Notes under the pieces: model-generated
Databases searched by the model: none
Told to the model about the DNA's origin: nothing
The model's input: the letters and a program-made list of their open reading frames with translations, nothing else
Assembly (NCBI GenBank): GCA_902362275.1
Contig: CABIWB010000013.1
Location: forward strand, 1 to 64,000
DNA from: Coriobacteriaceae bacterium
GTDB taxonomy: Bacteria > Actinomycetota > Coriobacteriia > Coriobacteriales > Coriobacteriaceae
DNA length: 64,000 nt
Direction: 5' to 3'
Made by a program: the position numbers and the translations under genes
Shown: piece by piece, positions 48,814 through 59,264 of the stretch
Layout of the letters: each line of letters begins with the position of its first letter
Numbering within the stretch: position 1 is the stretch's first letter

Positions 48814-50028
48814 ATGAAATACGACTTTAGCTCGCTAATCGATCGCCACGGCATGGACTCCATCGCCGTTGACTCCTGGGGCGAGATCCCCGGTATGGCT
48901 CCGAACGCACCCGACGAGGGCTTCGACCGCATTCCCATGTGGGTGGCCGACATGAATTTTGCCACGGTGCCCACGGTCCAGGAGTACATCATTCAGCGCG
49001 CTCAGCATCCCATGTTTGGCTACTTTAACCCGCGCTCCGAGTATTTCGACCGCATCATCGAATGGCAGAGCCGTCGCAATGGCGTTGAGGGTCTGCGCCC
49101 TGAACATATCGGCTACGAAAACGGCGTGCTGGGCGGTGTCGTGTCGACGCTGCGTGCGTATGTTCAGCCAGGCGATGCGGTGCTGGTCCACAGCCCTACC
49201 TACATCGGCTTTACCAAGTCCATCGAGGCTGCGGGCTATCGCATTGTCCACAGCCCGCTTAGGCTCGACGACCAAGGCGTGTGGCGTATGGACTTTGAGG
49301 ACATGGAGCAAAAGCTCGCCCAAAACCATATCTATGCCGCGGTGTTCTGCTCGCCGCACAATCCCTGCGGCCGCGTATGGGAGCGCGACGAGATCGAGCG
49401 CGCCATGGATATCTATCGCCAGCACGATTGCGTGGTGATCTCGGATGAGATTTGGTCCGATATCATCCTGCCGGGTCGCAAGCATATCCCGACGCAGTCG
49501 GTGAGCGAGGATGCCCGCATGCGCACGGTTGCCCTCTATGCGCCCAGTAAGACGTTCAACCTGGCGGGCCTGGTCGGCAGCTACCACATCATCTACAACG
49601 AGACGCTGCGCGACCGCGTGTGCGCCGTGTCCAACAAGACCCACTACAACGAGATGAATGTCCTTTCCATGCATGCGCTTATCGGTGCCTACCAGCCGCA
49701 GGGCTACGAGTGGGTGGACGAGCTCAACCAGGTGCTTGCCGACAATATCGAGTACTTCTGCAATTACGTGGACGAGCATTTTGAGGGCGTGGGCTATTCG
49801 CGTCCGCAGGGCACGTACATGGTGTTTCTGGACTGCACCGAGTGGTGCCGCGAGCATGGCTGCGATATTCAGTGGCTGCTCGACGAGGGGGCGCGCGTGG
49901 GCGTTGGGTATCAGGATGGCCGTCCGTTCCACGGGCCCTGCCACATTCGCGTGAATCTGGCGCTGCCGCTTTCGCGCGTTAGGGAGGCGTGCGACCGCCT
50001 GGACCGTTACGTTTTTAATGCACGGTAA
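48814..50028 (+). CDS. MalY/PatB-family PLP-dependent lyase/aminotransferase
   Basis: 404 residues from ATG 48814. Fold-type I PLP enzyme: IPMWVADMNFATVPTVQEYI is the MalY/PatB N-terminal motif. FCSPHNPCGRVWERDE and VVISDEIWSDIIL carry the Asn and Asp that hold the cofactor, and the Schiff-base Lys is in LYAPSKTFNLAGLVGS (about residue 245). The C-terminal FHGPCHIRVNLALP holds the carboxylate-binding Arg. Members cleave cystathionine or cysteine (C-S lyase) to homocysteine, pyruvate and ammonia; some act as aminotransferases. The regulator role of E. coli MalY cannot be inferred here. Confidence 0.85.
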   Translation: MKYDFSSLIDRHGMDSIAVDSWGEIPGMAPNAPDEGFDRIPMWVADMNFATVPTVQEYIIQRAQHPMFGYFNPRSEYFDRIIEWQSRRNGVEGLRPEHIGYENGVLGGVVSTLRAYVQPGDAVLVHSPTYIGFTKSIEAAGYRIVHSPLRLDDQGVWRMDFEDMEQKLAQNHIYAAVFCSPHNPCGRVWERDEIERAMDIYRQHDCVVISDEIWSDIILPGRKHIPTQSVSEDARMRTVALYAPSKTFNLAGLVGSYHIIYNETLRDRVCAVSNKTHYNEMNVLSMHALIGAYQPQGYEWVDELNQVLADNIEYFCNYVDEHFEGVGYSRPQGTYMVFLDCTEWCREHGCDIQWLLDEGARVGVGYQDGRPFHGPCHIRVNLALPLSRVREACDRLDRYVFNAR

Positions 50029-50175
50029 GTGTGCGCTGCATGCGGGGCGGCCTTCTGCCGCGTCGGCTGGAAGGCCCCGTATGGTAAGGCGTCTGTAACC
50101 ATTGGGCGCTCGAGTGGTTTCATTTGCTATTATTTTTAACCATTTCAGTCTGTAAGCAGGATCGTCCGGAGCTCG

Positions 50176-51044
50176 ATGAAAAGACCTCGCCGCTCGGTTG
50201 CCATATCGTTGTTTGTTGCGCTTGCGGTAGCGTGTGCCTTTGTCGTAGCGATAGCCGGCTGTTCCGGGTCGAATGACGGAGCCTCGACGTCTGCATTAGA
50301 AGAACTGGACGCCTCGCAAGTCAAAGACGACGATCTTAAGACGCTCAACGTCGGCAGCGACCTCTATCCACCGTTTGTGTATACCGACGAGTATGGCGAT
50401 ATCGTTGGCCTGGATGTCGAGATATTGACCGAGGCTTTGGCCCGCATTGGTTACAAGCCAAAATACCAGCTGATCGATTGGGAAAAGAAGAAAGAGCTGC
50501 TGGCGAGTGGCGAGCTCGATTGTGTCATGGGTAGCTTTAGCATGACGGGTCGCGAAAGCGAGTATCGCTGGGCCGGTCCGTACCTTGCGAGCCGCCAGGT
50601 GGTCGCGGTCAATCCCGAAAGCGACATCTACACACTCGCCGATCTTGAGGGCAGGGTCGTGGGGGTGCAGTCCACCACCAAGCCCGAGGGCATTTTGCTC
50701 AACCGTACCAATGAAAACGTTCCGCAGATCAAGGAGCTCTACAGCTTCTCGGATCGCTCGTGCCTGAACCCGGCGCTCGTCGAGGGCCTGGTCGACGCTA
50801 TCGCCGCACATGAGTCCTCGCTGCTCACCTATGAAAAAGACTATGGCGTGACGTATCGCATTCTGAACGAGCCGCTGCTGGAGGTTGGTTTGGGCACCGC
50901 TTTCGATATCAACGACACGCGCGGTATCGACGTTAAACTCACCCATGCTACCAAGAAATGCTTGCCGATGGCACCATGGAACGCCTGGTGTCAAAGTACT
51001 TTGATGACCCCTCACCATTTTTGAATATGGAGGGCCTGTCGTGA
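50176..51044 (+). CDS. Extracellular solute-binding lipoprotein (family 3), frameshifted at the end
   Basis: About 288 residues in corrected form. The N-terminus has a signal peptide ending in the lipobox IAGC. Family-3 features are TLNVGSDLYPPFVYTDEYGD, GLDVEILTEALARIGY, LASGELDCVMGSFSMTGRE and LADLEGRVVGVQST. Near 50956-50958 the frame slips. As written, the protein ends CLPMAPWNAWCQS..., but one extra base restores MLADGTMERLVSKYFDDPSP and a stop at 51042-51044, which overlaps the kinase start as GTGA. It binds amino acids or similar and probably feeds its signal to the coupled hybrid kinase, as no ABC permease is adjacent. Confidence 0.8.
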
Positions 51045-53232
51045 TCGATGCGCCCGACTACACCGCTCAGGAGCGGGGCAATCATTCGACCTGGGTATGG
51101 CTCCTTGCCGCCCTGGCGGGTATAGCGCTCTCGGTTGTTGCCGGCATGATGAGCTACGGCTACACCACGGCTCAGGCCGAGCAGTGCTTTGCCGACGTTG
51201 TCGACTACGTGGCGACGCAGAGCCTTTCCTACGATGCGTTCAATAGCGCCTATACGACCAAAAACCTGATTCGCGTTATGGAGATCGCCGGAGAGGTGGC
51301 GCGCGATATGGAGCGCGACGGATCGGTGGATAACGCCGCGTTGGAGCAATATGCTGACCAGCTCAACGTGAGCGCGCTGATCGTGACGGACGCATCGGGC
51401 ACCTGGTGTCCGAGTCCTCGACGGATGACATGGGCTACGAGTCGCTCGCTACGTATCTCAAAGAAGCGCCCGTGCTGGAGGTGGCAACCCATCCGCTTAA
51501 GTCCTATACCGCCCGCATCACGCTTGCGGATGATTCGGTTGCAGACATTGGTTGCGTGACCCGGCAGGATGGCGAGGGTATCGTTATCGCGGTAAGGCAT
51601 CAGAGCGCGAAGGCAGTTGCAAGCAATACGCTCAAACTGCAGAGTCTGCTCGAAGGCTATGAAACCATCGATAGCGGCAATATCGTGATCGAAAGCGACG
51701 GCAAGGTCGTTGCGACCAATGCCGTCGAACCCACCGTATTGGGCGTGTTCGACCTGCCCGCGACGGACGCCATCATTGTCGACGAAATTAAGGATCGATG
51801 CCTGCCCGGCAAAGTCCGCCTGGTCAACGTCAACGGCGAGTGGTATTTGGGCACATACGGCAAAGCGCAAAAATTCTACGTGTACACCTATGCCTCGGCG
51901 CAGCGCTACTTTGAGGTCGTCGCGGCTGTCGCTGCCGGCGTGCTGGTGCTCTACAGCGGTGTTGTAGCCACTGTTGTGATGGTGCGCCGCCGCGCTGATC
52001 GTCGACGTTTGACGGACTTGCTGCAGCAGGAGCGCGACTATGGCGACAAGCTGGCAAAGGCGGCGCGTGAGGCCTCGTCTGCCGACTCGGCAAAGACGGA
52101 GTTCCTGCGTCGCATGAGCCACGATCTGCGCACGCCCATCAACGGCATCCGCGGTATGGTCGAGGTCGGCGATGCCAATGCGGACGATCTGCAAAAGCAG
52201 ACCGAGTGCCGCTCAAAGATCTGGACGGCATCGGGACTGCTGCTCGACCTTGCGAATGAGGCCCTGGATATGAGTCGCCTGGAGAGCGGTCAGGTCGACC
52301 TGGAGCTTGTTCCCACAAATTTGGTGACCCTCAACCACGAGGTGCGCGATATTCTGGAGCGCCAGGCTGAGGAACGCCTGGTGACAATTATCTGCGATCA
52401 GCAGACGCTTAATCATCCCTATGCGCGGGTGAGCGTGACGCACCTCAAGCGCTTGTTGCTCAATATTGCCGGCAATGCCGTCAAGTACAACCGCCGGGGC
52501 GGCTATGTTCGCCTGGTGTGCCGCGAGGTGGAGCCAGCGGATGGCATTCCTGTCTATGAATACACGATCGCCGATAACGGTATTGGCATGAGCGAGGAGT
52601 TTCAACAGCACCTCTACGAGCCGTTTTGTCGCGAGGAGCAGCAAGTGGAAGGCGCTTCATCGGGAACTGGCCTGGGTGCGCCTATTGCCAAACAGTTGGT
52701 CGAGCTTATGGGCGGAACCATGAGCTTTTCGAGCATCTTGGGGCAGGGGACGACGTTTACCATCCGTCTGCCGTTTGAGAAGTGCACGCGCTCCGAGATC
52801 CCTCAGGCAGTGCGCGTGGACGCGGGGGACGGCGATGCGCTCCAGGGCTTGCGCGTTTTGCTCGTAGAGGATAACGACCTGAATGCCGAGATCGCGCAGT
52901 TTACGCTCGCCCGCGCCGGTGCCGTCGTGACGCATGCCAAGGATGGTGTGTCTGCCGTCGAGAGGTTTGCCGCGAGTGCGCCGCACGAGTACGACGTGGT
53001 GTTGATGGACATCATGATGCCGGGCATCGATGGCCTTGAGGCCACGCGTCGGATTCGAGCACTCGATCGCGATGATGCCGCGACCACACCGATTATCGCC
53101 GTGAGCGCCAACGCCTTTGCCGACGATCGCAGGCTTTCGCGTGAGGCGGGCATGAACGCGCACCTGAGTAAACCAGTGAGTTCGCAGGAGCTCGTTGAGG
53201 CGCTTGCGCACATAGCCGCCGACGCTTTATAG
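51041..53232 (+). pseudogene. Hybrid sensor histidine kinase (BvgS-like), frameshifted in the sensor
   Basis: The gene starts at GTG 51041 with GGAGGG upstream. A membrane helix (WVWLLAALAGIALSVVAGMM) and sensor part run to VTDASG at about 51400. One base is missing there; restoring it gives HLVSESSTDDMGYE and a continuous protein of about 730 residues. A second helix (VVAAVAAGVLVLYSGVVATV) and H-box RRMSHDLRTPINGIRG follow. N-box NIAGNAVKYN, G-boxes IADNGIGMS and GTGLGAPI complete the kinase. The receiver domain (LLVEDNDLNAEIA, VLMDIMMPGIDG, VSANAF, LSKP) ends it. No output domain is present, so it must pass phosphate to another protein. The preceding binding protein is its probable sensor partner. 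Confidence 0.8.
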
Positions 53233-53235
53233 GCA

Positions 53236-53278
53236 TATGGCCCGGTTCCAATGTTGGTTGGAATCGGGCCATTATTTG
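53236..53278 (+). terminator. Terminator after the hybrid kinase gene
   Basis: TGGCCCGGTTCCAA and TTGGAATCGGGCCA pair with one mismatch around TGTTGG, followed by ATTATTTGTTTT. The stop codon is four bases upstream. The facing gene ends at 53301, so it may act in both directions. Confidence 0.8.
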
Positions 53279-53300
53279 TTTTGAAGGGCTTGCCTGGACC

Positions 53301-53780
53301 CTACTTCTCGTGAATCTGTTTGCCGCAGAGATGCTCAATCGTAATCTCGTAGAGTTGCACACCCTTAATGTCTTTGGCGATTTCTTCCTCGACCTCTTCG
53401 GCGGTGGGGTAGTACTTGAGCGCGAGCTCACGGACCTTGTCCTCGATAAATGCGGGGGTGTCGTTCGCCAGGCGGCAACGGCCAAAGACAACGGTGCTCT
53501 GCACGTAGGGAGCCCAGTCATCGTTCTTGTACCAGTCGTTTCCGTAAACGGTAAAGCAGACCTTGTCATCGCGCTTGAGTGCGTCGACCTTGTGGCCGGC
53601 TTTGGCGCCATGGAAATAAATCTTGTCGTGCTCGGCGTCGAAGAAGTAGTTGACGGGAATGGCGTACGGGTAGCCATCGTCGCCGTTGACGGCAAAGACG
53701 CCGCGCTTGCAGGTAGCGAGCAGTTCGCGCGCTTCCTCGTCAGTGATGGCGCGTTTCTTTCGACGTAAGGGCCTAAACAT
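53301..53780 (-). CDS. Pyridoxamine-phosphate-oxidase-fold flavoprotein (NimA-like)
   Basis: 159 residues from ATG 53780 (AAAGGAAG upstream); a longer frame begins at 53819. The basic N-terminus MFRPLRRKKRAITDEEARE leads to the split-barrel: LLATCKRGVFAVNGDDGYPY, AIPVNYFFDAEHDKIYFHGA, KAGHKVDALKRDDKVCFTVY and TVVFGRCRL. This matches 5-nitroimidazole reductase/NimA and related FMN-binding proteins. The substrate is unknown; the family reduces or binds flavin-type cofactors. It stands as a single gene between the two hybrid kinases. Confidence 0.82.
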   Translation of the reverse strand: MFRPLRRKKRAITDEEARELLATCKRGVFAVNGDDGYPYAIPVNYFFDAEHDKIYFHGAKAGHKVDALKRDDKVCFTVYGNDWYKNDDWAPYVQSTVVFGRCRLANDTPAFIEDKVRELALKYYPTAEEVEEEIAKDIKGVQLYEITIEHLCGKQIHEK

Positions 53781-53822
53781 CGTTGGCTTCCTTTCTGGTC
53801 GTGCGTGGTGGTTGAGCACAAA

Positions 53823-56632
53823 CTATAGCGAAACAGATCCGTTTTTCTTGATGCGGGCGAGTATGTTTTTGAGCTTGTTAAAGTCGAGCGGTTTGGACAG
53901 ATGGGCGTTCATGCCGGCGTCGTGTGCCGCCTTGGCGTCCTCGGTAAAGGCATTGGCGGTGAGCGCGATGATGGGGATATCGGCTGCATCGGCCTTCTTG
54001 CTCAGGCGAATCGCGCGGGTTGCCTCATAGCCGTCCATGCCCGGCATCATGATGTCCATCAGGATCGCATCGAAGCTGCCGGCGGGACGGCCAACGTATA
54101 GGTCGACCGTTTCGTTGCCGTCGGCGGCGTGAGTTACGACGATGCCCTCGCTTTCGAGCAGAGCCTGGGCAATCTCGGCATTGAGCTCGTTATCTTCTGC
54201 CAAAAGGACGTTCATGCCGGCAAGCGAGCAGCTGTTTGCCTGGCCGTCCGCACGTTCTCCTGCCTGAGGATTCTTGTCGATATCGAGCGGAATCTGGACG
54301 TTGAACGTACTCCCCACGCCAACCTCACTCGAAATCTCAATCGTGCCGCCCATCAGTTCAATAAGTGACTTGACGATTGGCATGCCCATGCCGGTTCCCT
54401 GGAACTTGCTGCGCGCATCGTCACCTTCCTGGGCAAACGGCTCATAGATATGCTTTAAAAACTCGGGAGCCATGCCAATGCCGGTATCCGAAACGCTAAA
54501 GCAAAAGAGCGCGCGCCCATCATCGAGTGGCTTGGTCTGTGAGCTAAAGGTGACGGAGCCGCCGCGCTTGTTGTACTTAATGCTGTTGTCTAGCAGGTTG
54601 ATTATGATCCGTCGGATATGGGTGGGACTGCCGATCATGTATGGCCCCGTAGCGTACGGCAGACTATTGTCCTGCATTGTGATGCCGTTACCGGACGCGC
54701 GGAGCTTGCACAGCACCAGCGCATCGTCACAGAGCTCTTTGAGGTTAAAAGGAGCATGTTCCAGTGTTAGCTTGCGGTCTTCGATTTTGCCCATCTCGAG
54801 GATATCGTTGATCAGCGAGAGCAGGTGATTGGCGGCAACACGCGCCTTGGCGCGGCTTTCGCGGGCGACTTGCATATCGCCTTCCTTCAATTCCTCGATC
54901 TCGATAAGGCCCAGGATACCGTTGAGCGGCGTACGGATGTCGTGGCTCATGCGCGTGAGGAATGCCGTCTTAGCGGCGTTGGCAGCATCGGCTTTTTTGC
55001 GCTCGGTTCGAGCACGCACGAGCGTCCAGATGAGCAGGACGATGCCGACCGACAACATACCGATGAGGGTAGCTGCAATGGCGGTGCGGTTGCGATAAAG
55101 GAATTGAAGTGTGTTGGATTCCTGGGTCGTGTACGACGTGGAGGAGAAATTGCTTGCGGAGAGCGATTCTCCGGCATTAATGATGCCCTTGTTGATGATT
55201 CCCAACAGCTCGGGTTTTCCGCGCGAAATCCAGCACGAGAGCTCACAGGTGTCAGGGAGCTCGGCCGTCTCGCAGTCCTCGAGATCGTAACGGTCACCGA
55301 TGGTTTTTACGCGTGAACTGGGAGCGACGATGCAGTGCACCGTTCCCTTCCTGAGGGCGTCGAACGCTTCATCGTCGGATTGGTATTCGGTTACGGTCGC
55401 TGTGGGGAACAGACTTTCAAGTGCATTTTTGTTGACAAACGACGATTTGGTACAGGCGATGTTCTGAAGGTCTTTGTTCAGGTTGCTGCCGGTGTGGATG
55501 GCGGTGAGGGACATGGTCCCCAACGATATCGACTGCACAACGCCTGTTTGCTCGGCAAACCAGTAATTTCGGTATACCGGTAGCGCAACGTCTATGCTTC
55601 CCTTTGACAGGGCCTTTGACATCATCTTGTAGCTATCAAAGGCGACGGTTTTGACCGTAATGCCAAATTTATCGTGCAGCGTCGTCGCAAGCGATGCGAG
55701 CGAACCTTCCATTTCGCCGTCTTCGTCTTCGTTACAGTAGGGGAGTTTGCCCGTAATGTAGCCGAGCGTGATGGTGTTGTCATTTGCTTTGAGCCAGGAA
55801 CGTTCGGGGCTGTTGAGCGATGATGAACCGCTGTTTTGGGCCGAGTAGTTAGATTTGACTTCGTCGATATAGCGTGGGTTGACGCGGGCGATTGCCGACA
55901 TGGCGGCATTGATGTCGTCCATCAGGTCGGAGCGGCTTTTGGGGACGGCAAAATAGTAGTCGCTCGAACCAATGTAGAACATGGGGGAGGCGCTGGGCGA
56001 CGAGGTCGTGTCGTTCATGATGATGGCATCGACCTCGTTGTTTGCGAGCGCGTCAAAGAGGGCACCGCCAGTGTCGATTTCTTTATAGGTGCAGGTAATG
56101 CCTTCGTTGGCGAGCCACTGCTGGCCAACGAAGGTTTGCATAACGCCGGGGTTGCAGCCGATGGTAAGGCCTTGGAGCGCTTGGGGTCACCCTTGGCCAG
56201 ATCGTCTCGATCGGGCTTGGCGTAGATGAAGTAGCGCTCGGTGCCCTCGGGGTTCGAGGAAAAGAGCAGCTTTTGGGCGCGTTCCTCGGAGTAGGAGATG
56301 TTGGGCATGAGGTCGATCTCGCCCGCCTCGAGCATGTCCATAAGCTCAGTGAAGGTGCCGGAGACGTATTCGTACTGCCAGCCGGGCGTGTAGTACGACA
56401 GAGTCTGGAGGTACTCGTAACCCCATCCCGAGAGACGCTCGCCGGGGGTGCCGTTCTGGAAGCCCTCGTTGCTGACGAGCCAACCGACGCGGACCGTCTT
56501 GACTTGCTGATCGGTATTGGCGGCATAGGCGGGGGCGGGCATGATGGTGCTCAGTACGGCGAGCACGGCAAGCGCGACGGCCAGGGTGCGATATATAACT
56601 GAACGAAGGACAGCGGAAGCTCTCACATGCAA
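53823..56632 (-). pseudogene. Hybrid sensor kinase with tandem periplasmic binding domains, frameshifted
   Basis: The gene begins at ATG 56632 with a signal or anchor helix (TLAVALAVLAVLSTIMPA) and the first solute-binding domain (VRVGWLVSNEGFQNGTPG, SGWGYEYLQTLSYYTPGWQY). At the C4 run 56183-56186 one base is missing. Restoring it joins AKGDPQALQGLTIGCNPG to the 772-codon frame. A second binding domain (ITLGYITGKLPYCNEDEDG) and a membrane helix (TAIAATLIGMLSVGIVLLIW) follow. The kinase has H-box TRMSHDIRTPLNGILG, N-box NLLDNSIKYN and SDTGIGMAPE; the receiver has LLAEDNELNAEIA and DAILMDIMMPGMDG. With about 935 residues corrected, it is an EvgS/BvgS-like hybrid without an output domain. Confidence 0.82.
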
Positions 56633-56721
56633 TCCTAACGAATCGAGACATTACCGCATAAGGATACCAGCTCAACCCGCCTGGTCAGCAGCTGCACCGC
56701 AAAACGGTCCCGCCCGGCACT

Positions 56722-56771
56722 TGGGGACAGTCCCTTTCTGCCGGCACAAAAGGAACGTCCCTAACTGCCGG
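56722..56771. repeat. Short direct repeat between the kinase and channel genes
   Basis: GTCCCTTTCTGCCGG (56730-56744) and GTCCCTAACTGCCGG (56757-56771) are direct repeats with two mismatches, preceded by the GGGACAGTCCC palindrome. The element recalls the GTCCC-rich repeats near 45447 and 37942. Confidence 0.55.
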
Positions 56772-56824
56772 TTGTGGGACAATACCGAGCGAACGAGATT
56801 GGACGTCTGGGAAAAGGGGTCGCG

Positions 56825-57250
56825 ATGAACAAGTTGAGGACGCTTGCCGATGTGTTGCGACAGGCTGGCTTTGCGCGCATCACGGGCCTGTTTCTTATCT
56901 TCTATCTGCTGTGCTCGACGGCCGTCTGGCTGTCCGAGCCCACGACCCTCACGTTTGGCGATGGACTTTGGTTTAGCTTTGAGACGGTCTCGACGATCGG
57001 CTTTGGCGATATCCCCGCCGAAACGCCGGTTGCCCGCGGCATTACCGTTATCCTAAGCGTCATCAGTATCTTCTATATCGCCATGCTTACGGGCGTGGCG
57101 GTGAACTACTGCAATACGCTCATCAAGCTGCGCCAAAAGGACACCATGGCGCGCTTTATGGACGATCTTGAGCATTTGGAAGAGCTCGATCGCGACGAGC
57201 TCGCCGACCTGTCGCGCCGTGTGCGCGAGTACCGTCGCCGGCAACGCTAG
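56825..57250 (+). CDS. Two-helix potassium channel
   Basis: 141 residues from ATG 56825 (AAAAGGGG upstream). First membrane helix: ARITGLFLIFYLLCSTAVWL. The pore loop follows (TFGDGLWFSFETVSTIGFGD) with the selectivity filter T-I-G-F-G-D, then the second helix (GITVILSVISIFYIAMLTGV). The cytoplasmic tail is a charged helix (LEHLEELDRDELADLSRRVR). This is the ion-channel-2 fold without a ligand-binding RCK domain, so a tetramer of this protein would make a simple K+ pore. It lies 36 bp before the LOG-family gene. Confidence 0.85.
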   Translation: MNKLRTLADVLRQAGFARITGLFLIFYLLCSTAVWLSEPTTLTFGDGLWFSFETVSTIGFGDIPAETPVARGITVILSVISIFYIAMLTGVAVNYCNTLIKLRQKDTMARFMDDLEHLEELDRDELADLSRRVREYRRRQR

Positions 57251-57286
57251 AACGGGCGCCGCGCGTCACGACGAGGGGGACTGAAT

Positions 57287-57820
57287 ATGAATATCACGGT
57301 ATACCTGGGTGCCAGCGTCGGCAACGACCCGGCGTTTCTGCCTGCGGTGCGGCAACTTGGCACGTGGATTGGCTCCAATGGCCACGCGCTGGTATACGGC
57401 GGCTCCAAGTCGGGCCTGATGGGCGCGCTTGCCGATAGCGTGCTCGATGCTGGCGGGCATGTGACGGGCGTTGAGCCGAGCTTTTTTATCGAGGCAGAGT
57501 TTCAACACGACGGTATTGACGACCTTATCGTGACGAGCGACATGGCCGAGCGCAAAGCCAAGATGGTCGAGCTCGGCGATGCGTTCATCGCATTTCCGGG
57601 CGGCACGGGCACGCTCGAGGAGATTGCCGAGGTCATGTCCGCCGTGTCGTTGGGGCATCTGAGTGCGCCGTGCATTCTGTACAACCTGGATGGGTACTAC
57701 AACGACCTCAAAGCCCTGCTCGGGCACATGATTGATAAGGGGCTTTCGAGCTCGAAGCGCCAACTCGGCATCTACTTTGCCGACGATTTGCGCGAGATTG
57801 CCTCGATTATCAACGGATAA
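57287..57820 (+). CDS. LOG-family/TIGR00730 Rossmann-fold protein
   Basis: 177 residues. Features of the cytokinin-riboside-monophosphate phosphoribohydrolase (LOG) family are YLGASVGNDPAFLPAV, ALVYGGSKSGLMGALADSVL, the conserved Arg/Lys in DMAERKAKMVELGDAF, and P-G-G-x-G-T-x-x-E in FIAFPGGTGTLEEIAEVMS. The bacterial members remove the base from nucleoside monophosphates such as AMP. Its role here is probably nucleotide salvage or housekeeping. It may be co-transcribed with the channel gene upstream. Confidence 0.88.
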   Translation: MNITVYLGASVGNDPAFLPAVRQLGTWIGSNGHALVYGGSKSGLMGALADSVLDAGGHVTGVEPSFFIEAEFQHDGIDDLIVTSDMAERKAKMVELGDAFIAFPGGTGTLEEIAEVMSAVSLGHLSAPCILYNLDGYYNDLKALLGHMIDKGLSSSKRQLGIYFADDLREIASIING

Positions 57821-57945
57821 GTCTTGAGCCTGCCCCACTATGACTCCCAATGGTGCCGTTTGCGGCGCAGATGGTTGGCTCGTTCGGACAACGCTCGCTC
57901 TACAATAAAACGTATCTATGTCGACTTTGATCGCGGGAGGACCCG

Positions 57946-59227
57946 ATGGATAACCTTGCCAAACCCACGAACCGAGCGCTGTTTTTGGTCAGCGTTGCCG
58001 TGACCGGTGCACTCGCGGGTGCTGCAGTCTGGCTATTCTTCTTTGCGATGGAGCATGGCATTGATTATTTGTGGACCGAGGTCCCGCATATGCTGGGTGT
58101 CTCTTCGCCCGAACTCGCCAGCGGCCCGTTTGGCTTTTTGCCGTACCCGTTTTTCGTTTGCCTGTTGGGCGGCTTGGTGATTGGCCTGTACGAAAAAGAT
58201 GACGGGCATCAAAACCGATGACCTCAACCAGGTGATGGCCAAGGTCAAGCAAGACGGGCGCTACCCGTACGACAACCTGGGCAAGCTTTCGCTCGCGGCA
58301 TTGCTGCCGCTGCTGTTTGGTGGAAGTATTGGACCGGAGGCCGGCCTGACCGGCGTTATCGCAGGTCTGTGCAGCTGGGTCGGCGACCGCATGCGTCGCT
58401 TTGGCGTCGAGTTTAGACAGCTCACGCTGCTGGGTACCCAGGCTGCCCTGACGGCGCTCTTCACCGCACCCGTCTTTGGCTTTGTAGCGCCGCTCGCCGG
58501 TAGCGCCGACGGCGACGAGGATCCCGCATCCGATGAGATCACCATCAAGCTCCCCAAGGCGCAAAAGACTGTGGTTTACGGCATTGCGATTGCCGGCGGT
58601 CTGGGTACTTACCTGCTGCTCGGCCAGCTCATGGGCGGCGGCATGGGCATGCCCAGGTTCGAGTCCGCCGTGGTGGGCAACCTGGAGCTTACCTGGCTCA
58701 TCCCTCTGTCGCTGATCGGAACAATCTGCGGCTGGCTGTACTTTGTCTCTGAGCACGCGAGCGAAGCGCTTGCTCATGCAATAGGGGCGCGCCCTGTCGT
58801 CAAGGCCGGTCTGGCGCTCGCCATCTGCGGCACGGTCCTGCCCTACACCTTGTTTGCCGGCGAGACGCAGGCCGACGTGCTCATGGAAACCTATCTGACC
58901 ATTCCCGCCGGCGTGCTTATCGCGACCGGTCTCGTTAAGGCCATGCTGACGCCCGCCCTCATCAACCTTGGTTGGCGCGGCGGCCACTTCTTCCCGGTTA
59001 TCTTCTCGGGCGTAAGCCTGGGCTATGGCCTTGCTATCCTCACCGGCGCCGATCCGGTCTTTTGCGTCGCCGTTTGCACGGCCTCGACGATGGGCGCCGT
59101 TATGCGTCAGCCCGTCATGGTCGTGGGCCTGCTGCTCATGTGCTTCCCACTCAAGGGTATCGTCTGCATGATCATCGCGGCCGTCATCGCCGCCGGTATC
59201 CCACTGCCCAAGCCGCTGCGCAAGTAG
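57946..59227 (+). pseudogene. ClC-family chloride channel/transporter, frameshifted
   Basis: The gene starts at ATG 57946 (GGGAGGA upstream): ALFLVSVAVTGALAGAAVWL and PYPFFVCLLGGLVIGLYEK. At an A5 run (58193-58197) one A is missing; with six the sequence continues KKMTGIKTDDLNQVMAKVKQ and the rest of the channel. ClC signatures are FGGSIGPEAGLTGVIAGLCS (the selectivity and gating region) and GWRGGHFFPVIFSGVSLGYG. About ten helices are seen. The corrected length of about 427 residues is normal for a ClC without CBS domains. As written, the protein is split into a 91-residue piece and the remainder. Confidence 0.82.
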
Positions 59228-59264
59228 CGCGGTTAATCGCGAGTCAACTCCAGAGGGGTACGAG

